Below are positions 56,232-64,000 of a stretch of DNA of 64,000 bases, in pieces. Below the pieces are notes generated by a model. The model was not told the origin of the DNA and did not search any database. It saw nothing but the letters and a program-made list of their open reading frames with translations. Source of the DNA: Batillaria attramentaria (lineage: Eukaryota > Mollusca > Gastropoda > Batillariidae). The position numbers and the translations under genes are program-made. The stretch is taken from contig JACVVK020000323.1 of the NCBI GenBank assembly GCA_018292915.2, positions 271,001 to 335,000 on the forward strand, in the 5' to 3' direction. Numbering within the stretch: the stretch's first letter is position 1; the number at the start of each line of letters is the position of its first letter.

Positions 56232-57562
56232 GCAGTAAACCTTAACATTGGAATCTACAAACAGCAGAGACACCAAAATTGGCCTGCTGATAGACAGCCA
56301 TAAGACCTTTCAAAAAAATACCATAATGATTGACCTTGGCCCAAGGTCAAGGTCACTAAAGCTGTCTGTTTGGAAATGTTACATTGGCATTTTCTCAGAA
56401 TCTAGAAAAGCCAGAGATATCAAACTTTGCAAGATGATGGACATTGACAACATCTTTACTGACATACCTGTATTCAGTGACTTTGAGTCAAGGTCAAGGC
56501 CAGGCAAGCAGTTTTGCGGAACACCTTCCGAAACTTTAACATTGGCATTTTCTCAGAAACAATGAACAGCAGAGGGACTAAACTCGGCACGCTGATAGAC
56601 AGCCGTAAGACCTTTCAAAACATACCAAGGTCAAGGTCACTAAAGCTGTCTGTTTGGAAATTTTACATTGGCATTTTCTCAGAATCTGGAAAAGCCAGAG
56701 ACATCAAACTTTGCATGATGATAGACATTGACAACACATTTACTGATACACTGTATTCAGTAAATTTGAGTCAAGGTCAAGGCCATACAGGCAGTTTTGC
56801 GGAAAACCTTCCAAAACCTTAACATTGGCATTCCCTCAGAAACAGTAAACAGCAGAAGCACCAAACCTGGCTTGCTGATAAACAGTAGTAAGACCTTTCA
56901 AGAAATACCATTTTGAGTGACCTTGACAGAAGGTCAAGGTCATCAAAGCTGTCTCACTGGAAATTTAAAATCGCCGTTTTCTCAGAATGTAGGGGTACCA
57001 GAGGCATTACACTTTGCATGATGATAGATATTGCCAAAACCTGTACTGACATACTTGTGTTCAATTTCCTTGAGTCAAGGTCAAGGCCATTTAACATGTT
57101 TTGCGGAGACTTTAACGTTAGCATTTTCTTGGAAATAACAAACAGCAGAGGCACCAAACAAGGCACAATGATAGACAGCATCGAAACCTATGCAGCCATA
57201 CCCATTTGAATGACCTTGACTTATCGTCAGTTGACTCAAGGTCAAGGTCATTACAGCTGTCTGTTGTGAAATTTTACATCACCATTTGTACAGAAACTAC
57301 AAAAACTAGAGCTATCAAACTTGGTATAATGATAGTCACTGATAAGCTCTTCACTTACAGGTCTCATTTGAATGACCTTGGTGCAAGGTCAAGGTCATAG
57401 AAGATGTCTCGGGAAAACTGTTATATTGCCGTTTTCTTACGAACTATGAATACAAGAGACACCTTACTTCAGGATAGCTAGTGATAAGAGCTTTACAAAC
57501 ATACTCTTTTGAATGAACTTGACCCATCTCACAAGTGAGCCAAGGAAGCTTTGCTCCTCTAG
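56137..57562 (+). mobile_element. Helentron-like element, copy H8 (ACT subfamily)
   Basis: Complete: T run, GGCTCACTTGTGTAACAAAG, GT microsatellite, cores, CACAAGTGAGCC, hairpin and CTCTAG before TTTT. Inserted in the T-rich stretch that is intact at about 51150-51175 in copy B. Confidence 0.85.
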
Positions 57563-57754
57563 TTTTCTAATTTTTTACCCTGGGGGGGGGGGGGGTATAT
57601 TTTTATGGTACCCCAGACACATTAGGTGCGATTTTGAGATCTAAACTGGGTTCTCCAGCACTTGAATGAAGTACGGCTAACGTTAAAATATAAGAGCGAC
57701 TATCTCCCAAATTCACCCTGTTTAAAGTCCGTATTCATGCTATCTATTTACAGC

Positions 57755-59419
57755 TAGAGAGGCAGCAGCCTCCATGGCTCCCTTGTGACATGGGTCAAGA
57801 TCATTCAAAAGAGCATGTTTGTAAAAAATCTTATCAATATCTATCATCATGCCAAGTAAGGCGTCTCTGGCGTTTCTTAGTTCCTGGAAATATTACAGTT
57901 TCCCCCAAAACTGTTTGTATGGCCTTGGCCTAGGGTCACGATCATTCAAATGAGATCTCCTAAATGTCTATCATTATGCCAAGTTTGACGCCTCTAGTAT
58001 TTGTAGTTTCTCCGAAAACGGTATATTGAAATTCACAACAGACAGCTTTCAAAGTGGTATGTATGCATAGGTGTTATTAATGTCTATTAGCACGCCAGGT
58101 TTGGCTCTTCTGCTGTTTGTAGATTCTGAGAAAATGCCAATGTCATGATTTCACAAAAATAGCTTGTTCGGCCTTGACTTTGACAAAAGGCCACTGGATA
58201 CATGTGTATCTGTAAAGTTCTTGTCAATGTCTATCATCAAGCAAAGTTTCAAATCTATGGTATTTGTAGATTCCAAGAAAATGCCAATATAACATTTTTA
58301 AAACAAACAGCTTTAGTGACCTTGACCTTAAGTCAAGGTCATTGAAAAGTATATACTTTGAAAGATCTTATGGCTGTCTATCAGCACTCCAAGTTTGGTG
58401 CCTCTGCTGTTTGTAGATCCTGAGAAAATGCCAATGTTAAGGTTTACTACAGAAATGTGGAAACTAGCTTGTACGGCCTTGACCTTGACACAAGGCCATT
58501 GAATACATGCATATCTGTAAAGTTCTTATCAATGTCTATCATCATGCAAACTTTAAAATCTCTGGTTTATGTAGATTCCAAGAAAATGCCAATGTAATAT
58601 TTTCAAACAGACCGCATAAGTGACCTTGACCTTGAGTCCAGGTCATTCAAAATCATATACTTTGAAAGGTCTTATGGCTGTCTATCAGCATGCCACGTCT
58701 GGTGCCTCTACTGTTTGTAGATTCTGAGAAAATGCCAATGTTAAGGTTTACTGCAGAAACGCGGAAAATAGCTTGTACAACCTTGACCTTGACACAAGGC
58801 CATTGAATACATGTATATCTGTAAAGTTCCAATTAATGTCTATAATCATGCAAAGTTTAAAATCTCTGGTATTTGTAAATTCCAAGAAAATGCCAATGTA
58901 AAATTTTCAGACTGCTTTAGTGACCTTGACCTTGAGTAAAGGTCATTCAACATGATATATTTTGAAAGATCTTAGGACTTTCTATCAGCAAGCCAAGTTT
59001 GGTGCCTCTGCTGTTTGCACTGCTGAATGATATGTTTTGAAAGGTCTTACTATCAGTACTCCAAGTTTGGTTTTTCTGAGAAAATGCCAGTGTTAAGGTT
59101 TATGCGGAAATGCGGAAAATTGCTTGTACGGCCTTGACCTTGAAACAAGGCCATTGAATACATGTATATCTGTAAAGTTCTTATCAATGCCTATCAGCAC
59201 GCAAAGTTTAAAATCTCTGGTATTTATAGATTCCAAGACAATGCCAATGTAAAATTTTCAAACAGACCGCTTTAGTGACCTTGACCTTGAGTAAAGATCA
59301 TTCAAAAGTATATATTTTAAAAGGTCTTAGGACTCACTATCAGCAAGCCAAGTTTGGTGCCTCTGCTGTTTGTACATTCTGAGAAAATGCCAATGTTAGG
59401 TTTTCTATACATTTACTGC

Positions 59420-59475
<56 letters not shown>

Positions 59476-59516
59476 CGGAGGGTTAGTACACAGACTCCCT
59501 TTGTTACACAAGGGAG
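57755..59516 (-). mobile_element. Helentron-like element, copy H9 (CCC subfamily)
   Basis: Starts CTAGAGAGGCAGCAGCCTCC, ATGGCTCCCTTGTG; about nine core units; CA microsatellite at 59425-59474; ends ACTCCCTTTGTTACACAAGG-GAG then A run. Longest copy in the window, with one partly collapsed unit near 59030-59100. Confidence 0.85.
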
Positions 59517-59608
59517 AAAAAAAGAGCTGATTTAGATAAATATTACGCCTTTAAACGCCAGAAAGCCAACTTTTCTGAAAAGGGCGATAACTCGTAAATC
59601 ATCTGTGC

Positions 59609-61227
59609 CACTCTTTGGGGCACAGAGTCTTTCAGTGGAAAGTACCTCTGTGCACGGTGGGGAAATGGCGCTCACTGCGCTACCGTGACGGGCCTAAATT
59701 GTCTCGGTGCTCTCAAACACAAGGTCGCGCACTATGTCATCCTTGACCAGTTTTGAACCCAGAGGGATCCTCAATGGCGCAAATGATGGCAGGCTGTCTT
59801 CAGAGTGAAAGTAGGCGTGTTTCTGAATCAGAGACATACATAACATGTCTCTGTCTGAATGGACAGATCTATATTACATTCTGTCCTAGAGCACGGGTGT
59901 GTATGCTTTTGTAATCGTCTCTTATTCCACCACAAGGCAGGTACGTGATCGTCTGCACCGCGCAATAATACTTGACTGTAGAGTGCAACACCTTTGCCTG
60001 TTAGAGTGCAACCCCCTTGCCGTTTACTCACATCCTGTTGGATCAGTGTACCACGTAAACATCAAAGCGCAACAATAATTGTCAGCTGACAAAGTTTTTA
60101 CCCAAACGAAAAGTGATCGGATATTCAAGACTTCGTTTTAAATCGAATCATATGACGTACAAGTCTTCGCTTTTCCTTAAAAAAAAATTCGCCATTTTTG
60201 AAAATGGCGCTGGCTGTAAGCAGTCAGAGAGGCAAACTAGAGAGGCAAAAGCCTCCATGGCTCCCTTGTGACAAGGGTCAAGGTCATTCACAAGTGTATG
60301 TTTGTAAAGCTCTTATCACTATCATCACGGCAAGTAAAGTGTCTCTGGTGTTCCAAGTTCCTGGCAATATAACAATTTTCCCCCCAAACAGTTTGCATGG
60401 CCTTGACAATCAAATGAGATCACATCAATGTCTATTATTATGCCAAGTTTGACGCCTCTAGTATTTGTAGTTCCTCCGAAAACGGTAATGTTAAAATCCA
60501 CAACAGACAGCGTTAATGACCTTGACCTTCAGTCAAGGTCATTCAAAAAGGTAGGTCTCATTGCAGTCTATCATCATGCCCTATTTGGTGCCTCAACTGT
60601 TTGTTGTTTCAGAGAAAATGCCAAGGTTAAAGCTTCCCCAAAACAGCTTGCATGGCCTTGACCTTGACTAAAAGTCACTGAACACAGGTATGTCAGTGAA
60701 GGTGTTGCCAATGTCTATCATCATGCAAAGTTTGATACTTCTGGTTCTTCCAGATTCCGAAAAAAATGCAAATGTAAAAATTTCCAAACAGACTGCTTTA
60801 ATGACCTTGACCCTTGGGTCAAGGTCATTTAAAATGGTATGTGTGCATAGGTCTTATTACTGTCTATCAGCACGCCAAGTTTGGCGCCTCTGCTGTTTGT
60901 TATTTCTGAGAAAATGCGAATGTTAAGGTTTCACAAAAATAGCTTGTATGGCCTTGACCTTGACACAAGGCCATTGCATACATGTATATCTGTAACGTTC
61001 TGATCAATGTCTATCATCATGCAAAGTTTCAAACCTCTGGTCTTTGTAGATTCCGTGAAAATGCCAATGTAAAATTTTCAAACAGACAGCGTTAGTGACC
61101 TTGACCTTGAGTCAAGGTCATTCAAAATGATATGTTTTGAAAGGTCTTATGGTTGTCTATCAGCATGCCATGTTTGGTGTCTCTGCTGTTTGTAGTTTCT
61201 GACAAAACGACAACGTTAGAGTTTTCT

Positions 61228-61273
<46 letters not shown>

Positions 61274-61405
61274 GACGGAGGGCTGTTACATAGACTCCCA
61301 TTGTTACACAAGGGAGCCAAAAATTCGCCATTTTTGAAAATGGCGCTGGCTGTAAGCAGTCACATTTTCACGCCCCGCCGAAAAGGGACTGCACTTTGGA
61401 GTCTA
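59609..61405. mobile_element. Non-autonomous element with 9-bp TSD (copy 2), split by Helentron H10
   Basis: CATCTGTGC on both sides (59600-59608, 61406-61414). The corresponding site in copy B (about 51423) has a single copy. It starts CACTCTTTGGGGCACAGAGT and ends GCACTTTGGAGTCTA, as copy 1 at 52364. Helentron H10 sits inside with a 44-bp duplication. Confidence 0.8.
60237..61318 (-). mobile_element. Helentron-like element, copy H10 (CCC subfamily)
   Basis: Starts CTAGAGAGGCAAAAGCCTCC, ATGGCTCCCTTGTG; about five core units; CA microsatellite at 61230-61270; ends ACTCCCATTGTTACACAAGG-GAGCC. Ten extra bases (GAGAGGCAAA) before CTAG repeat the hairpin arm. Confidence 0.85.
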
Positions 61406-61615
61406 CATCTGTGCAATCATACCTGGATCGGGCCCTGTATTCGGAGATCTTGATTCATTAGTAAACCCCAAATTTGAAATCGATCGGTTGAGTATTTTCG
61501 GAGATACAGGCATCTAAACTGGGTTCACATGCGATGTCAACTGAGGTACGGTTTACATCAAAAATATAAGAGCGACCATTTCCTGATAGTCACTCTGTTC
61601 TGAGTCCGTATTCAT

Positions 61616-62030
61616 TCCTACCTATGTCGGCTCCTACCCAGAGAGGGTGTACTATGGACCCAGTGGAATGGCTGTTGCCACACAGCCGAGATTCACCCAC
61701 TTCACGGGTGCGACTTTGGGGGCGCTTCCTTTAAGGCATGACACGTCTTATGATGTGGATGATTACACAACCGACACCGCAGGTGCCGTAGTTCCCGAGC
61801 CTGGTTAATGCCGGGATATTTATGACAGGAAGCGTGGATTACGGCCCTGTCCCGCAGTCCCAAACCACACGCACCTCCATAGCATCATCTTACAATCATC
61901 CTCATCTCCATCATCATGCATAATAAAAATTGCCCCAGCTTCCGAGCCCTCCGTGGATTCCACCCATGACCTGGGAGGAACACCACTGGAACTGGCAAAA
62001 AGAGTTGGGGCAGCAAAAAAAACAAAAACA
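61616..62030 (+). mobile_element. tRNA-SINE family 1, 5'-truncated copy
   Basis: Begins in the body (CCTACCTATGTCGGCTCCTA) and ends GGGGCAGCAAAAAAAACAAA with an AC-rich tail. The tRNA head is absent. Inserted in family R copy C. Confidence 0.8.
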
Positions 62031-62224
62031 AACGAACACACACACACAAAAAATCAGTCTTCGGGAACTAACTCTGTCTAAGGAAAACGACTTTGTTAGG
62101 TTTCATTCCAACGAAACTGATTGTACCCATGTAGAACCTCGCATATGTCAAAAGGTTAGTGACGTCAGTTAGCTAGGCGAGCTAACACGATCTCATGTGT
62201 TTCGGGTTTTGCAAGCGCAAAGAG

Positions 62225-62389
62225 TGGGTAGGGTGTTTAACGTCCTTTTCCATCACATACGTGTGATACCAAAGACGGGGCAACGATGAAAAAGCCAGCA
62301 CAAGTATTTGGCCCCAGCCGGGATACGAACTCACGGCCCGAACATTAGAAGTCCAACGCTCTACCATTCGGCCACCCCGGGTCCCCGCG
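62225..62389 (-). mobile_element. tRNA-SINE family 2 with 11-bp TSD
   Basis: AGCGCAAAGAG flanks it (62214-62224, 62390-62400). The matching arm of copy C near 52243 has a single TTTGCGCCCGCAAAA-like site. Tail at the low end, tRNA-like head at the high end. Confidence 0.85.
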
Positions 62390-62762
62390 AGCGCAAAGAG
62401 GTAGGAAAAGGGTTTCCAGTACTTTCTTCAGTCAACATGCTTGATGTCAGAGAGCGTGTGTGTGCGCACAGAGATACATGACACAACGACCACGACGACA
62501 GCGGGTCACTGAATGGAAACAACATATTGGGCTGATGGCCATCTTGTTCTACTTATGATATTCTTGTTGAAAATGCTGTATGAAGCGCTGAAACTTGAGG
62601 TTCTGGGTCATGTCGACGCGTCATTTGATGTCACAGATTACAATGATATTCACATCTCTTTAGCTAAGCGTATGTTCTAACTGCTGTATTCATCACCGCA
62701 GACATGCCAATTTAATCATACAGAAACAGTCCATCACTATCTAAAACAGCTTTGAAACCTAC

Positions 62763-63021
62763 CTGTGCGTACCAAAGGTTACTACCCAAGTGCATGAGCT
62801 GATTGATGACGACCTCAAGATCACTAACAATCCGACCGTTTGCCTTGAGAAGAGTAAACGCCTCCCACAGGATATGAACACACAGGGACCCTGTCCACTG
62901 GTGCACGCATAAAGTCAGTACTTGGAACACAACGTCTCCGTCGCGGCAATGGCAGAGTGGTCGAAGTGTTCGTCGGATGTGAGTCACAAGTCTAAACACG
63001 TACTCGTGTAGAGTTTTGCCC
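62763..63021 (-). CDS. Host gene exon 1 of those seen
   Basis: Acceptor CTCATGTTGCAG; one base completes an upstream codon, then GKTLHEYVFRLVTHIRRTLR, a helical segment with FQVLTLCVHQWTGSLCVHIL, to HLGSNLWYAQ; donor CAG|GTAGGT. 259 bp, ending in phase 0 to match exon 2. The upstream exon is not in the window or not recognised. Confidence 0.7.
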
Positions 63022-63246
63022 CTGCAACATGAGAGTTAGGTAAGTGACATATTCACAGGGGTTAACCACGTGAATCCTCGTGAATCAGAAGACAGATGGT
63101 GATCACGAGGAAATACGATGATCAGACATTGAGGGTTCGTCCAAATTGTGCCGAGAAACGTGAGGATGTGTGAGTGAGGATGTGCGAGGAAGTGCAGACG
63201 TCTGCGAGGAAAAGCCAAAACATCCAAAATCACTGACAGAAATACC

Positions 63247-63444
63247 GGCCCCCGTGGTGTAGTGGTTAGCACTTCGGACTATGGACCGGGAGACCCGGGT
63301 TCGATCCCCAGCCGAGGCAAGCGGGATTTTTTTCCTACCTAGGTCGGCTCCTACCCAGAGCGGGTGTGCTATGGGCCCAATGGGGAGGCTGTTGCCACAC
63401 AGCCGAGCTTCACCCACTTCACGGGTGCGACTTGGTATGACACG
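63247..63444 (+). mobile_element. tRNA-SINE family 1, 3'-truncated copy
   Basis: Head and early body nearly identical to 4904-5404, including box B (GGTTCGATCCC). Ends within the body near GGTATGACACG, where other repeat-like sequence begins. Confidence 0.8.
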
Positions 63445-64000
63445 CCGGCACAGTGCACTTATCTTGACGCGGTGTGCTGGCTTGCGATCCCTGATGACCC
63501 CTAGAGCTATGTCAGTGGGAGCGTATTGCTCCCGGCAGGTTCAACCAAGCTGAACAGGTCTGTGTTGGGTAGGGGACTGACCAAAAGTGCAAACTGGGTT
63601 AGGGTAGCTGGAGCTCATTAGCTGTGGCAGGCAATCCAGCTAAGTGAAGGGAAAACACTGACAGAAAACCCGGACAGGATATAGTCGTCAGCCGTGGCAG
63701 GCAAGTGTCCTAGGAAAAGGAAAATTCCAAACAAACACCCCCTGTCTCCCAGCAGGGTCACCTGAGGGCAGGAGGGGCTCTCTACATCCAGGCGAAGGAA
63801 GCCCTCCTAGGAGAAGGAAAACTCCAAACTCAAACCAAGCCAACGAAGTCGGAGTGTCGCTGTCCCAGGACGACATAGTGTGGCAACCCGTCAGGGAGAC
63901 GAGCACACACGCAACCCAGAAAAATGGACTATGCCTCAGATGGATATATCGTTATGGTGTCGTCCCCGTGGACCAAAGCCAGGCGGGGACGGTGCCGGGC
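63445..64000. repeat. Unclassified repeat-like sequence at the window edge
   Basis: Contains paired internal motifs: TGTGGCAGGCAATCC and CGTGGCAGGCAAGTG; GGAAAAGGAAAATTCCAAAC and GGAGAAGGAAAACTCCAAAC. Probably part of an interspersed element continuing past the window; family not recognised. Confidence 0.4.

Larger units (their letters stand above)
52088..62547. mobile_element. Family R repeat, copy C: 10.5-kb nested insertion locus
   Basis: Ends ACAAGATGGCC (52088) and GGCCATCTTGT (62547), mirrored over about 280 bp once inserts are ignored, with TCTA on both sides (52084-52087, 62548-62551) as candidate TSD. The native body appears in pieces at 52088-52363, 53031-53390, 54498-54511, 55954-56136, 57563-57754, 59517-59608, 61406-61615 and 62055-62547. 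Everything between is younger insertions. No coding. Confidence 0.75.
13099..63021 (-). other. Host gene span: eight phase-consistent exons, product not recognised
   Basis: Exons in transcript order: 63021-62763, 47292-44387, 34463-33897, 29233-29075, 26648-26564, 24316-24204, 23574-23523, 13282-13099. Every junction keeps the reading phase (0, 0, 0, 0, 1, 0, 1), counting one restored base in the second exon. Two donors are GC rather than GT. Joined coding is about 4.3 kb, roughly 1,440 residues. It contains a long low-complexity Lys/Ser/Asp repeat block, a compact globular-looking part, helical segments and a probable C-terminal membrane helix. I cannot name the family. The first listed exon starts mid-codon, so upstream exons lie beyond 63021. 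A transcript is needed to prove the joins. Confidence 0.75.

Overview
This is a eukaryotic nuclear window, most likely from a mollusc and probably a marine gastropod. The reasoning is inference: the dominant repeat looks like the pearl/DINE type of Helentron described in molluscs (short subterminal inverted repeats, a microsatellite, tandem core units, a 3' hairpin ending CTAG). Three tRNA-derived SINE families, several non-LTR retrotransposon clades and long GT/CA microsatellites also fit. There is no bacterial gene organisation; almost every long open frame is repeat sequence.

One host gene can be reconstructed. Eight exons on the minus strand, from 63021 down to 13099, have plausible splice sites (two GC-AG donors) and reading phases that agree at every junction. 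The largest exon (44387-47292) carries about nine Ser/Asp-Lys repeats and appears to have a single-base deletion near 45691. Other exons hold helical and hydrophobic stretches, including a likely membrane segment in the last one. I do not recognise the family. Both ends of the gene may lie outside the window.

The introns are packed with mobile DNA. Region by region: 0-4.5 kb holds Helentron copies and a hAT-like MITE in a TA run; 4.9-10.7 kb a SINE with a target-site duplication (TSD), an L1/Tx1-like 3' end, a nearly full L2/CR1-like LINE and a LINE scrap; 11-16.3 kb Helentrons; 17.3-18.2 kb a 55-bp minisatellite; 19-20.4 kb a Tc1-like relic; 20.5-23.3 kb a LINE relic and a Helentron split by a Kolobok-like THAP element; 24.7-26.5 kb one copy of a long repeat here called family R; 27.4-30.4 kb two minisatellites; 30.4-33.6 kb a LINE broken by foldback elements; 35.1-37.2 kb a 68-bp satellite with 288-bp higher-order structure; 37.2-43.1 kb a LINE between inverted copies of another repeat; 48.5-52 kb a family R copy holding a P-like THAP element; 52.1-62.5 kb a deeply nested family R copy.

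The 52.1-62.5 kb nest is the most informative part. Other copies in the window act as empty sites, so insertion sites, TSDs and relative order can be read directly. They define a 1.1-kb TA-target element with 25-bp terminal inverted repeats (TIRs), a 667-bp element with 9-bp TSDs (two copies), and Helentron-like insertions at T|T without TSD. The Helentron core units are full of TCAAGGTCA/TGACCTTGA, the extended half-site bound by ERR and SF-1/FTZ-F1 nuclear receptors.
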